Source: CAYQJS01 sp964417895 (GTDB taxonomy: Bacteria > Chloroflexota > UBA6077 > SHYK01). From it: DNA of 64,000 bases. The DNA is taken from assembly GCA_964417895.1 (NCBI GenBank), contig CAYQJS010000014.1, forward strand, positions 43,877 to 107,876. The letters run 5' to 3'. The notes below the pieces were generated by a model. That model searched no databases, was not told the origin of the DNA, and saw only the letters and a program-made list of their open reading frames with translations. Below, in pieces: positions 35,803 to 44,735 of this stretch. Position numbers and translations under genes: made by a program. How positions within the stretch are numbered: the first letter of the stretch is position 1; every line of letters begins with the position of its first letter.

Positions 35803-37053
35803 CTACGCCGAGTAACCGTTCATCGTGAGCCCTTGGACAGGCTCAGGATGCTCGGCATGGTCGATAGGTTCGAATGTCACGTCCGGCAATAGATGGACCT
35901 GGATGGCCGGATCCACGACGACGGGTAGCTCCGCACCGAGAAACACCAGCGAGATCGCATGGCCCCGCTCGGCGAGTCGCAGCAGATCGCGGGTGACCTC
36001 CTCGTCGAGAAAGGCCGTGACGGCAACGAGGCTGGCGCCAAACGGAAAGTTGGCGGCGATCCGCTCGAGGAAGGGTCCGAAGGCCATGGTCGGGATCGGG
36101 GTAAGGGTGGCCAGAGCCGCGAGCGTGTCCTCGAGCTGGGATGGGCGGCGGTTGGGGCGCAGGTAGAGCTGAAAGTCCTCCATCCCGGTGCCGCTGGCGT
36201 TGGCCGCGAGCCCGATCGGGTGCCGCTGAGCTACCGCCTCGCGAACGAGGGCCGCGGCCACGCCGAGCGCAGCCTCGAAACGGGCTATGTCGTAGCCCTG
36301 CCAGGCGAACGCCAAGGTCTGCGTGTTGACGACGACGACAACGTTGTTCAACGTCGTGGGGGCCATCACGCGCGTCTGTAGCTTCATGCGGCGGGCCGAT
36401 GCCTTCCAATCAACGAACCGCATGGGGTCACCCGGTCGATAATCGCGTACACCGGTCACCCGGATCGGATCCTCGAGGACGGGCGGCCGGGCGTTCGCTG
36501 CGCCGAACGGGAAGCGCGACCGCGGCCGAGATGCGGGAAGCTGCGCGATCCGCGGATAGACCAGCAGCTCGTGGGTCTCAGGGATACGAAGCTGGGTGGG
36601 GAAGAGGCCAAGCGGGTCCCCCGTTTCCAGATCCGTCGGCCCCACGACGTAATCCCCTCGCGCCGAGCACGTGAACTGCTGGCGCAGCTCGACCCGCTCG
36701 TTCCAGCCCAGCGACAGGGAACGTCGGCGCTGCCAGCCCTCCTCACCCGCGACCTGCGGGCCGCCCTGGACGGGCCGGACGTCCGACGGCATATGCTCGT
36801 CGAGGCGCACCCACGGGAGGGGCAGAAGCTTGCGATTCGTGATCTCCACAACGTACTCGGTACGCTCCCCGGGGAAGATCCGGGGCGGATCGAAGTACCT
36901 CCGATAGGTCAGGCGCTCGAGCGAGCGGCGCGACCAGAACGTCGAGCCGAGAGCGGTGACCAACAGGAGGCTGGAGAGCATGATGAGCGCGCCCTGCGCA
37001 CGGATGATGCCCACCATGAGCGCGATGGTGAGGAGCAGGACGAGCTGAGCCAA
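35803..37053 (-). CDS. DUF58-domain membrane protein of the MoxR cluster
   Basis: About 416 residues from a TTG at 37053. Two membrane helices at the N-terminus (LAQLVLLLTIALMVGIIRAQ), then the DUF58 core IRVTGVRDYRPGDPMRFVDW and KASARRMKLQTRVMAP with a vWA-like C-terminal half. MoxR-DUF58 pairs act as chaperones or assembly factors for partner proteins. The final residues (HPEPVQGLTMNG) are encoded by a copy of the TTCGACAGGCTCAGGA-type intergenic repeat, so the natural C-terminus was probably replaced. Confidence 0.87.
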   Translation of the reverse strand: MAQLVLLLTIALMVGIIRAQGALIMLSSLLLVTALGSTFWSRRSLERLTYRRYFDPPRIFPGERTEYVVEITNRKLLPLPWVRLDEHMPSDVRPVQGGPQVAGEEGWQRRRSLSLGWNERVELRQQFTCSARGDYVVGPTDLETGDPLGLFPTQLRIPETHELLVYPRIAQLPASRPRSRFPFGAANARPPVLEDPIRVTGVRDYRPGDPMRFVDWKASARRMKLQTRVMAPTTLNNVVVVVNTQTLAFAWQGYDIARFEAALGVAAALVREAVAQRHPIGLAANASGTGMEDFQLYLRPNRRPSQLEDTLAALATLTPIPTMAFGPFLERIAANFPFGASLVAVTAFLDEEVTRDLLRLAERGHAISLVFLGAELPVVVDPAIQVHLLPDVTFEPIDHAEHPEPVQGLTMNGYSA

Positions 37054-37063
37054 CGCTGACGCC

Positions 37064-38038
37064 TCAGTTCGCGGGAACCGCGGCGCCGGGCAGCGGCTCG
37101 ACGGGCACCGGCGTGGCGTCGACGATGCCCCGCAGCACGCGGCCCATGGCCTCGCCACGCAACCGCCCCTCGTGCCGCAGCACCAGGCGGTGGCTGAGGG
37201 TAGGCTCGACGAGTTGCTTCACATCGTCGGGGACCACGTAGCTCCGCCCGCGCAGCGCTGCCAGGGCCTGGGCAGCGCGGTACAGGGACAGGCTGGCGCG
37301 TGGGCTGGCGCCAAGCTCGATGGATTGGTGCTGGCGCGTGGCCCGCGTGAGGGCAACGATGTATTCGGCCACCGGCTCCGCGACATGGACAGCCCGCACG
37401 GCCGCTACCAGGTCCATCACTTGCTCACTCGTCGCCACGGGCTCAATCTCGTGCAAGGGGGCAGGACCCGCAAACCGCCGCAGGATGGCGATCTCCTCGG
37501 GCTGACTCGGGTAGCCAACAGATATACGCAGCAGAAAGCGATCGAGCTGCGCCTCCGGGAGCGGAAATGTGCCCTCCAGCTCAACGGGATTCTGTGTGGC
37601 CAGCACGAGGAACGGCCGAGCGAGCAGTGAGGTGTGGCCTTCGACCGTGACCTGCCGTTCTTCCATGGCCTCCAGCAGGCTGGACTGGGTGCGCGGCGTT
37701 GCGCGGTTGATCTCGTCAGCGAGCACAATGTTGGTGTGAACGGGCCCCGGCCGGAACTCGAACTCGCCTGCCTTTTGATTGAAGAAGAAGATGCCGGTGA
37801 TGTCGCTGGGCAGCAGGTCTGGGGTGAACTGGATGCGGCTGAAGCCGCAGCTCAGGCATCGCGCCAGCGTCTTCGCGATGATGGTCTTGCCAATGCCGGG
37901 CACGTCCTCGATGAGCACGTGTCCCTCGCATAGCAGGGCGGCGGCGAGCAGCTCGACCACGTTTTCCTTGCCGACGATGACCCGGCCCATTTCGCGGACA
38001 AGGTCGCGTCTGAGGGCGGCTACGGCTTCCAGGCTCAC
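37064..38038 (-). CDS. MoxR-family AAA+ ATPase
   Basis: 324 residues from a GTG. Walker A EDVPGIGKTIIAKTLA, Walker B and adjacent NIVLADEINRATPRTQSSLL, sensor region FLVLATQNPVELEGTFPLPE and the C-terminal lid (GASPRASLSLYRAAQALAAL, YVVPDDVKQL). MoxR ATPases work with DUF58/vWA proteins. The start directly follows the Pcm stop, and DUF58 follows after 10 bp. Confidence 0.92.
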   Translation of the reverse strand: MSLEAVAALRRDLVREMGRVIVGKENVVELLAAALLCEGHVLIEDVPGIGKTIIAKTLARCLSCGFSRIQFTPDLLPSDITGIFFFNQKAGEFEFRPGPVHTNIVLADEINRATPRTQSSLLEAMEERQVTVEGHTSLLARPFLVLATQNPVELEGTFPLPEAQLDRFLLRISVGYPSQPEEIAILRRFAGPAPLHEIEPVATSEQVMDLVAAVRAVHVAEPVAEYIVALTRATRQHQSIELGASPRASLSLYRAAQALAALRGRSYVVPDDVKQLVEPTLSHRLVLRHEGRLRGEAMGRVLRGIVDATPVPVEPLPGAAVPAN

Positions 38039-38710
38039 CTAATTGCGCCGGGCCGGATCGGCGAGGTGGAAACCACCGGCGCCAACGAGCGGGACGAAGC
38101 GGACGGCCCCGAGGGAGTGTGAGTCGATATCGGAGCCGTGGCGCTCGGCAAGCACGAGCTGCTGGCGCTTGAGCGAGCCCACGGGCGCGACGAGCCGACC
38201 GCCGTTGGGAGAGAGCTGCTCCAGGAGGACTGGAGGCAGTCCGGGCGCCGCGGCGGTGGTAACGATCACGTCGTACGGGGCCAACGGCGGCCAGCCCAGG
38301 CTGCCATCGCCGATGACGACGTGGACGTTGTTGCAGCCCAGGTCCGCAAGGCGCCTTGAGGCGGTGAGCGCGAGGTCGGGGCGAATCTCCACCGTCACCA
38401 CGTCGCGTGCCAGCTGTCCCAGCACAGCGGCGCCGTAGCCGGAGCCGGTGCCGATCTCGAGGACGTGGTCGGTCGCCTGCGGATTGGCCGCCTGCACCAT
38501 GTGCGCCACGACGGTGGGTTGCGAGATCGTCTGTTCCTGGCCGATGGGGAGGGCGACGTTGTCGTAGGCGTGCTCCTGGAGCTCCTGGGGCAAGAAGCGC
38601 TCTCGGGGCACCTTGCTGAGGGCGTTCAGCACCCGCTCGTCGCTCACTCCACCGGCGCGGAGATCGGCGAGCAGCTGGTGTTTCGCTCGGGGACCGTCAG
38701 GAACGACCAA
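38039..38710 (-). CDS. pcm: Protein-L-isoaspartate O-methyltransferase
   Basis: 223 residues. VPRERFLPQELQEHAYDNVA, GQEQTISQPTVVAHM and the SAM motif VLEIGTGSGYGAAVLGQLA are diagnostic; the C-terminal GRLVAPVG is also conserved. It repairs isoaspartyl residues by SAM-dependent methylation in the cytoplasm. First gene of the Pcm-MoxR-DUF58-DUF4129 string, divergent from the SLOG-like gene. Confidence 0.92.
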   Translation of the reverse strand: MVVPDGPRAKHQLLADLRAGGVSDERVLNALSKVPRERFLPQELQEHAYDNVALPIGQEQTISQPTVVAHMVQAANPQATDHVLEIGTGSGYGAAVLGQLARDVVTVEIRPDLALTASRRLADLGCNNVHVVIGDGSLGWPPLAPYDVIVTTAAAPGLPPVLLEQLSPNGGRLVAPVGSLKRQQLVLAERHGSDIDSHSLGAVRFVPLVGAGGFHLADPARRN

Positions 38711-38753
38711 AAAGGCCTCCTCGAATCACTACTGTGGAATTCTAATATGGAGC

Positions 38754-39263
38754 ATGATCATAGCGTGGACTGGCCACCGCCCGGGCGTGTTCGCCGACGC
38801 GAGGGCGGCGCGGGATGCTGGCGAGCGGGTGGCGAGTGCAGTACTGGGGCGCGCGTGGCCGGCCGAGTTTATCTCGGGCGGCCAGCGCGGCGTGGACCAG
38901 TGGGCCGCCTCGACTGCGTTGGCTCGCGGCGTGCCCTATCACCTCGTCCTCCCGATGCCAAATGCCCGGTTCTGCGCTGGCTGGACGGCCGCGGACCGCG
39001 CGACGCTTGAGGCGCTGCTGGCACGGGCAGCGAGCGTCGCGATCGTGGACTCAAGCGGCGCGCTCGGGGCACTCGCCTACGACCTGCGGAACGAGGCCGT
39101 CGTCCGACGCGCTGACCTCCTGGTCGCGGTGTGGACGGGCATGCGCAGGGGCGGCACCTTCCATACGATATGCACCGCGTGGGCGCTCGGCGTGCCGGTG
39201 GAAGAGACGCTTCTAGAGGGGTCAGGGGGCGGGAGTCAGGGGACGGGGGGCCGAGGATTGTAG
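38754..39263 (+). CDS. SLOG-family Rossmann protein (YpsA/DUF1273-like)
   Basis: 169 residues. IIAWTGHRPG at the N-terminus, ISGGQRGVDQWAASTALARG, LRNEAVVRRADLLVAVWTG and RRGGTFHTICTAWALGVPVE match the SLOG/LOG nucleotide-binding group. SLOG proteins bind or cleave nucleotide derivatives; those fused to effectors are implicated in defence, but stand-alone ones like this are uncharacterised. The last 15 residues are Gly-rich and run into repeat-like sequence. Confidence 0.72.
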   Translation: MIIAWTGHRPGVFADARAARDAGERVASAVLGRAWPAEFISGGQRGVDQWAASTALARGVPYHLVLPMPNARFCAGWTAADRATLEALLARAASVAIVDSSGALGALAYDLRNEAVVRRADLLVAVWTGMRRGGTFHTICTAWALGVPVEETLLEGSGGGSQGTGGRGL

Positions 39264-39579
39264 AGAGGTGGACGCGCTGTTTATGGGCGCGGCCGCTGGG
39301 GGCAGCTATGAAGGGGTCTCCCGGTCAACATGTCGGGGCCGTCCGCGATCGCGACCCCGGCCCCCCTGACGCCCGTCGCGTGGCCCCAGCCCCGCGCCTC
39401 TAGTGGGTCGCTTCTTACAGATATCGCCATTGCGTCGGTTGCTTCGTTCCGGTAGCTTCGTTCCGGTAGGGCGGGGGCTTGTCCCCCGCCGCGTGTCCCT
39501 GTGTGTGCGGTCGCCGGGCGGGAGGGGACAAGCCCCTCCCCTACCGGACGAATGGCCTATCCGCAAGACATCTGGCCCA
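39264..39579. repeat. Intergenic repeat block between SLOG and gpmA
   Basis: 316 bp with no gene. A 14-bp unit GCTTCGTTCCGGTA occurs twice in tandem (39441-39468). Left arm 39461-39490 and right arm 39519-39549 form an imperfect inverted repeat centred on CTTGTCCCC/GGGGACAAG. It separates two convergent genes and could act as a bidirectional terminator, but lacks a T-tract. Confidence 0.6.
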
Positions 39580-40329
39580 CTAACGCTGTGCCCGCCCCTG
39601 GGCGGCCACGGCGGCGGCGGCCGCCGCCACCGCTTCAGCATCGCCCAGGTAGTAGTGGCGCATCGGGTGGAGGGACTCGTCGAGCTCGTAGACGAGAGGG
39701 ATGCCGGTGGGGATGTTGAGGTCGATGATGTCCCCCTCGGACATGTCGTCGAGGTGCTGGACCAGGGCCCTCAGGCTGTTTCCGTGGGCGGCGATGAGAA
39801 CGCGCTGGCCGGCCCGGATTGCAGGCGCGATGGTTTCGTTCCAGTACGGCAGAAAGCGTGCCACGGTGTCCTTCAGGGATTCGGTCCGGGGGAGCTGCTC
39901 CGGCCTCAGGTCGCGATAGCGCGGCTCTCTCTGGGGCAAGCGCTCGTCGCCAGGGTCAAGAGGCGGCGGCGAGACGCTGTAGCTTCGTCGCCATATGAGC
40001 ACCTGCTCCTCGCCATGGCGCGCGGCCGTCTCCGCCTTGTCCAGGCCCTGGAGTGCCCCGTAATGGCGCTCGTTGAGGCGCCAGCTATTGTGGACGGGAA
40101 TCCACATGAGGTCCATCTCCTCCAGGACCACCCAGAGCGTCTTGATTGCCCGACTCAGCACCGATGTATAGGCGACGTCGAAGGTGTAGCCTCCCTCGCT
40201 AAAGAGACGCGCCGCCTCCTTCGCCTCCTCGATCCCCTGCTCGGTGAGGCCAACGTCGGTCCACCCTGTGAAGCGGTTCTCGCGGTTCCAGACACTTTCG
40301 CCGTGACGCAGGAGCACGACCTTGTGCAT
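39580..40329 (-). CDS. gpmA: 2,3-bisphosphoglycerate-dependent phosphoglycerate mutase
   Basis: 249 residues. Phospho-histidine motif VVLLRHGESVWNRENRFTGW, RLNERHYGALQGLDKAETAA and the second catalytic His in VLIAAHGNSLRALVQHL. It interconverts 3- and 2-phosphoglycerate in glycolysis and gluconeogenesis. The alanine-rich C-terminal tail (EAVAAAAAAVAAQG) is longer than in E. coli GpmA. Confidence 0.93.
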   Translation of the reverse strand: MHKVVLLRHGESVWNRENRFTGWTDVGLTEQGIEEAKEAARLFSEGGYTFDVAYTSVLSRAIKTLWVVLEEMDLMWIPVHNSWRLNERHYGALQGLDKAETAARHGEEQVLIWRRSYSVSPPPLDPGDERLPQREPRYRDLRPEQLPRTESLKDTVARFLPYWNETIAPAIRAGQRVLIAAHGNSLRALVQHLDDMSEGDIIDLNIPTGIPLVYELDESLHPMRHYYLGDAEAVAAAAAAVAAQGRAQR

Positions 40330-40559
40330 GATCTCCCTCCGGGGCTAGTCGCTCTGTCGTGTTGCAAAAGGATAGGCGAACGCCGACACGCTGAGAAAGT
40401 GCAGCGCAGCCCTTTCGTTGCTCAGCTTGGGCGCGGCCTTGCAGGTCGCCGGGCGCAGTGAGGTTCCTCACCCGAGCGTTTGCCGGGCCGGAGTTGCCTG
40501 TGGGTACGCTATACTTATCCCAGTTACGCGCTTCGTCGCGCGTGCCCGGAGGACCGTGG

Positions 40560-40916
40560 ATGATCACTGTGACCGAACCGGCCGCCACGGAGTTGAAGCG
40601 GCTCGTGACAGACCAGGACCACGAAGGGATGGCGCTCCGAGTATTCGTCTCCCCAGGCGGCTGCTCGGGCATGAGCTACGGCATGGCATTCGACGACGAG
40701 CCGCAAGAAGGCGACCTGATCATCGATCAGGAGGGCATCCAGATCTGGGTCGATGAGATGAGTGCCATGTATCTCACTGGCTCCGAAATCGACTACGCGG
40801 ACCAGCTCATGGGCGGTGGCTTCAACATCCACAACCCGAACGCCGTGCGCAGCTGCGCCTGCGGGCATTCCTTCGACACCGGGAACGACGGCGGCAACGC
40901 GCGCTCCTGCAGTTGA
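40560..40916 (+). CDS. ErpA/IscA-type iron-sulfur carrier
   Basis: 118 residues, with GGAGG 8 bp before the ATG. A-type fold with VSPGGCSGMSYGMAFDD (first Cys) and the C-terminal pair in AVRSCACGHSF. A-type carriers hold and deliver Fe-S clusters. KorAB, a Fe-S enzyme, follows after about 200 bp on the same strand. Confidence 0.9.
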   Translation: MITVTEPAATELKRLVTDQDHEGMALRVFVSPGGCSGMSYGMAFDDEPQEGDLIIDQEGIQIWVDEMSAMYLTGSEIDYADQLMGGGFNIHNPNAVRSCACGHSFDTGNDGGNARSCS

Positions 40917-41124
40917 CATCGGGCCGAGCACTGAGCAGACCCTCCGGCAGTAGTCGGGCCGCCTTAGTTCTTCGGCTGCGCGCCCCCCATTGTGCATCGC
41001 TCAATCCTGCCATCATCCATGCTAGAATCGCCCGGCTGCATACCAACACAGGGAAGCTGAGTCGACGCCCGCCCAGAACAGAAGCCGGGCGCGCAGTGCG
41101 GGTCGGTGGCGCAGGGAGTTGCCA

Positions 41125-42912
41125 GTGCCAGTAGTCAACAATGTCACGTTCAAGATGGGTGGAGAGGCAGGCCAGGGCGTCGAATCCAGCGGCGCCGGCT
41201 TTGCGAAAGCCATCGCCCGCTCGGGCGTGTATGTGTACGGCTTGCAGGACTATATGTCCCGCATTCGCGGCGGGCACAACTTCTATCAGATTCGCGTCAG
41301 TGATCGAGATGTTCAGGCCACCGAGAACGCGGTTCATGTGCTCCTGCCCCTCGACGCGATGACGGTCGAGGAGCACCTCCACGAAGTCGTGCCAGGTGGC
41401 GCGGTCATCATGGACGCGCCGCTCAAGGTCGATGACCAACGCTTGACCGACCGGGGCGTCAAGCCCATCCGGATGCCCCTGGGGGAGATCGCGAGCAAGG
41501 AGGGGAGCAGCAAGGGCCTGCCCCCCACGGTGGCCAAGCTGATGGTCAACACTGCTTCGCTTGGCGTGGCCGCGGGGATCACGGAGCTGCCCTTCGAATA
41601 CATCGAGCAGGTGATCGTCGAGAACTTCGGTGGCAAGAAGGGCTCCGCCATCGCGCAAGCTAACGTCGCGGTGGCGCGCGCCGGCTACGATGAGGGCGCA
41701 CGCGAGTTCGGGGCAGACTTCGGCTGGAAAATCCAGGCGATCCCGAGCAAGCCCCGCATGTTGATCAACGGCAACCAGGCAATCGCGTATGGGGCCGCCG
41801 CCGCCGGCTGCCGGTGGATCTCCATGTACCCGATGACGCCAGCGACTTCGATCACGGAGTGGCTCGCAGCCCGCAGCAAGAAACTTGGCATCGTCATCAA
41901 ACAATGCGAGGACGAGATCACCGCCGTTCTCATGGCCATCGGCGCGGCGCACAGCGGCGTGCGGGCCATGACCGCCACCTCGGGCGGGGGCTTCTCGCTG
42001 ATGGTGGAGGCGTTTGGGCTGGCGGCCATCACCGAGACTCCGCTGGTCGTGGTTGACGCGCAGCGTGGTGGGCCGTCGACGGGCCTCCCGACGCGTACGG
42101 AGCAATCGGACTTGCAGTTCGTCCTGCACTGCTCCCAGGGCGAGTTCCCCCGCGTTGTGCTCACCCCGGGCACCATCGAGGAATGTTTCACCGCGGGCTA
42201 TCGGGCATTCAACTTCGCGGAGAAGTACCAGTGCCCGGTATTTATCCTGACCGACATGAACCAGTCGACGGCGGGCCGGGCCATCGACCCGGAGCGGTTC
42301 GACCTGGACGCCGTCAAGATCGATCGTGGCGAGCTCCTGACCGACGCAGAGCTCGACGCGCTCACTGAGCCGTATCTGCGCCACAAGGTCACGGAATCGG
42401 GGATCTCACCGCGGGCCCTGGCCGGTCACCCCAACGCCATCGTGATGACGACGAGCGATGAACACTATGAGAACGGGCAGGCGGTGGAGGAAGCGGAGCA
42501 GCGGGTTGCACAGATGGAAAAGCGCATGCGGAAGCTGGACCTGGCCGCTAAGGACATCCGCGACCCGCTCCTGGAGGGGCCGGAGGACGCCGACGTTACG
42601 CTCGTGGGCTGGGGAAGCACTTATGGCCCCATCCACGAGGCGCGCCTGCTGCTCGAGAGCGAAGGGCTCCGGGTTAACCACCTCCACTATCATGAGGTGT
42701 GGCCCTTCCCGGCGGCGCGAACGGAAGAAGTCCTCAGCGGCGCCAGGCGAGTGATCGATGTCGAGAACAACTTCACCGGGCAGCTCGCCCTGGTCATTCG
42801 GATGGTCACCGGGATTCACATCCCCGACAGGATCCTCAAGTACGACGGCCGCCCCTTCGCCGGCGACGAGATAGCCGAGAAGGTGCGCGAGAGGGTGATG
42901 GCGCATGTCTGA
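41125..42912 (+). CDS. korA: 2-oxoacid:ferredoxin oxidoreductase, fused gamma-alpha subunit
   Basis: 595 residues from a GTG at 41125 (a TTG at 41119 is in frame but too near the AGGGAG site). The gamma domain comes first (FKMGGEAGQGVESSGAGFAK, YMSRIRGGHNFYQ), then the alpha domain from about 205 (LINGNQAIAYGAAAAGCRWI, MYPMTPATSITEW, ATSGGGFSLMVEAFGLA, GPSTGLPTRTEQSDLQF). With KorB it oxidises 2-oxoglutarate or a similar 2-oxoacid to the acyl-CoA, reducing ferredoxin. It overlaps korB by 8 bases. Confidence 0.9.
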   Translation: MPVVNNVTFKMGGEAGQGVESSGAGFAKAIARSGVYVYGLQDYMSRIRGGHNFYQIRVSDRDVQATENAVHVLLPLDAMTVEEHLHEVVPGGAVIMDAPLKVDDQRLTDRGVKPIRMPLGEIASKEGSSKGLPPTVAKLMVNTASLGVAAGITELPFEYIEQVIVENFGGKKGSAIAQANVAVARAGYDEGAREFGADFGWKIQAIPSKPRMLINGNQAIAYGAAAAGCRWISMYPMTPATSITEWLAARSKKLGIVIKQCEDEITAVLMAIGAAHSGVRAMTATSGGGFSLMVEAFGLAAITETPLVVVDAQRGGPSTGLPTRTEQSDLQFVLHCSQGEFPRVVLTPGTIEECFTAGYRAFNFAEKYQCPVFILTDMNQSTAGRAIDPERFDLDAVKIDRGELLTDAELDALTEPYLRHKVTESGISPRALAGHPNAIVMTTSDEHYENGQAVEEAEQRVAQMEKRMRKLDLAAKDIRDPLLEGPEDADVTLVGWGSTYGPIHEARLLLESEGLRVNHLHYHEVWPFPAARTEEVLSGARRVIDVENNFTGQLALVIRMVTGIHIPDRILKYDGRPFAGDEIAEKVRERVMAHV

Positions 42913-43774
42913 CGTCAAGCTCTTCAACATCGATGAAAAGCCAACGTGGTGCCCCGGCTGCGGCGACTTCGGGATTCTCGCCTCGATCACCAGGGGCCTC
43001 GCTGGCCTCGACCTGTATCCGCACCAGATGCTCCTCGTCTCCGGTATCGGCTGCGGGAGCAAGCTGCCGTACTACATGCGCGCGAACGGCTATGACGCGC
43101 TCCACGGCCGCGCCCTGCCGGTGGCGACTGGGGCCAAGCTGGGCAACCATGACCTGAAAGTCATCGTGATCAGCGGTGACGGGGATGGCTACGGGATCGG
43201 CGGCAACCATTTCGTCCACACGATGCGGCGGAACCCGGACATCACCCACATCGTCGAGAACAACCAGGTCTACGGTCTCACGAAGGGCCAGTACTCGCCC
43301 ACGAGCGGCAAGGGCTACATCAGCACCACCTCGCCGGAGGGTGCGCTCGAGATCCAGATCAACCCGACTGCGCTCGCCCTCGCGGGCGGGGCGACGTTTG
43401 TATCGCGCGGCTTCTCGAGCGATCCCAGGCACCTGACGGAGCTGATCCAGAAGGCGGTAACCCACAAGGGCTATGCGCTCGTCGACGTGCTCCAGCCATG
43501 CATAACCTACAACAAGATCAACACTAACGACTGGTACAAGCAGCGGGTCTATAAGCTGGACGCCGACCCCAACTACGATGCCTCCGACTACGACTCGGCG
43601 TGGGAAAAGGCCCGCGAGTGGGAAGACCGAATCCCGATCGGCGTGATTTACCAGGAGGAGGGTCGCCCCACCTACGAGGAACAGGTCACGCAGTTGGCGG
43701 CCGGTCCGTTGATGCGCCAGCCGGTGCAGCGCGATCGCGAGCTTCTGGAGTCCATCAAAAGCGAGTTCTTCTAG
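42905..43774 (+). CDS. korB: 2-oxoacid:ferredoxin oxidoreductase, beta subunit
   Basis: 289 residues. TPP-binding beta subunit with KPTWCPGCGDFGILASI (cluster cysteines), GIGCGSKLPYYMRANGYDAL, and the Mg-TPP motif VISGDGDGYGIGGNHFVH followed by NNQVYGLTKGQYSPTS. It works with KorA. Substrate choice between 2-oxoglutarate and other 2-oxoacids cannot be decided from sequence alone. Confidence 0.92.
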   Translation: MSDVKLFNIDEKPTWCPGCGDFGILASITRGLAGLDLYPHQMLLVSGIGCGSKLPYYMRANGYDALHGRALPVATGAKLGNHDLKVIVISGDGDGYGIGGNHFVHTMRRNPDITHIVENNQVYGLTKGQYSPTSGKGYISTTSPEGALEIQINPTALALAGGATFVSRGFSSDPRHLTELIQKAVTHKGYALVDVLQPCITYNKINTNDWYKQRVYKLDADPNYDASDYDSAWEKAREWEDRIPIGVIYQEEGRPTYEEQVTQLAAGPLMRQPVQRDRELLESIKSEFF

Positions 43775-43871
43775 GCGCAACACGCGAATCGGGAGGAACG
43801 TCTGCCCAGATTGCCCTCTTCGGATGGTAGACTTGGAGCGTCCGTGACGCGACTACATGAGGAAGTAGAGA

Positions 43872-44174
43872 GTGTCCGTTAGATATGTACTGACGAGGGC
43901 TGGCTACAAGACAAGGCCAGACTACAACTGGAGCTCGAGTGCGCAGGCACCGGTTAGTTGGGCTGCCGGATTCCTTTACGCCAGACCGTCCTTCCTTGAG
44001 GGCGTAGCGCGCCTCATCGATTTGGCAGGAACGTTAAATATCTACAATACCAGTCCGACTCCGGAATTGGCGGACTATAATGCGACCGCTTCTGACTGGT
44101 GGGCCGTCGGGCAAGACATCTCCTCGGCCATTAAGCAGCACGGTCCAGGGTCGTCCGGGGCGCCGGATTACTAA
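43872..44174 (+). CDS. Small protein paired with DUF2335
   Basis: 100 residues from a GTG, with GAGG 10 bp upstream. SVRYVLTRAGYKTRPDYNWS, PVSWAAGFLYARPSFLEGVA and LNIYNTSPTPELADYNATAS; no membrane helix. I do not know a named family. It sits 3 bp before the DUF2335 gene, so the two are co-transcribed. Its base composition looks less GC-rich than the neighbouring korB. Confidence 0.65.
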   Translation: MSVRYVLTRAGYKTRPDYNWSSSAQAPVSWAAGFLYARPSFLEGVARLIDLAGTLNIYNTSPTPELADYNATASDWWAVGQDISSAIKQHGPGSSGAPDY

Positions 44175-44177
44175 CGC

Positions 44178-44642
44178 GTGTCGGAAAGTCCCCCGCCCGA
44201 CGCGGCCTCCGTAACGACCGAGCGCCATTCCGAATCCGCTCTTGTACTGGCGGCGGAGGTCAGTTTCGCTGGGCCTCTGCCTCACCCTGACATCCTCGCT
44301 CGCTACGACCAAATTCTGCCCGGCGCCGCCGATAGGATCATCCGAATGGCGGAGCGGCAGGCCGATCACAGGCAGCTTCTGGAGAGAACCGTCGTACAAG
44401 GCGACATTCGGCGTGCCTTCGCCGGGGTAGTCGCGGGGTTCCTGGTCGCCATAGGGGTCCTGGGAGTCGCGGCCCTGTTGGTTCTGACGGGCCACGACAC
44501 AACCGGACTGATTCTTGCGGGGGGCGACGTGGTTGCCCTTGTCGGCGTGTTTGTTTTCGGATCCAGCCAGCGGCGGAACGAGCGTCGGGACAAGGCCCAA
44601 GCGATGATGGGATCGAAGGTGGGTTCCAACGAGCAGGAGTAA
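44178..44642 (+). CDS. DUF2335 membrane protein
   Basis: 154 residues. GPLPHPDILARYDQILPGAA and DRIIRMAERQADHRQLLE are the DUF2335 signature; two membrane helices follow (AGVVAGFLVAIGVLGVAALL, GLILAGGDVVALVGVFVFG). DUF2335 proteins are unassigned and often patchily distributed, which suggests accessory function. Paired with the small gene just upstream. Confidence 0.8.
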   Translation: MSESPPPDAASVTTERHSESALVLAAEVSFAGPLPHPDILARYDQILPGAADRIIRMAERQADHRQLLERTVVQGDIRRAFAGVVAGFLVAIGVLGVAALLVLTGHDTTGLILAGGDVVALVGVFVFGSSQRRNERRDKAQAMMGSKVGSNEQE

Positions 44643-44735
44643 GGACGAGCGCTTCACCGGATGCTTTGCACCGCGGTCGGCCGGCGGACAGCCTTCCGGT
44701 GCCGCTCGCAAGCGTCGAAGGCGCACCTAATCTTG

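Noticed and set aside
40510..40515. Promoter for the ErpA-like gene (TATACT)
   Set aside because: The -10 is good, but no -35 lies at a suitable distance, so I did not list it.
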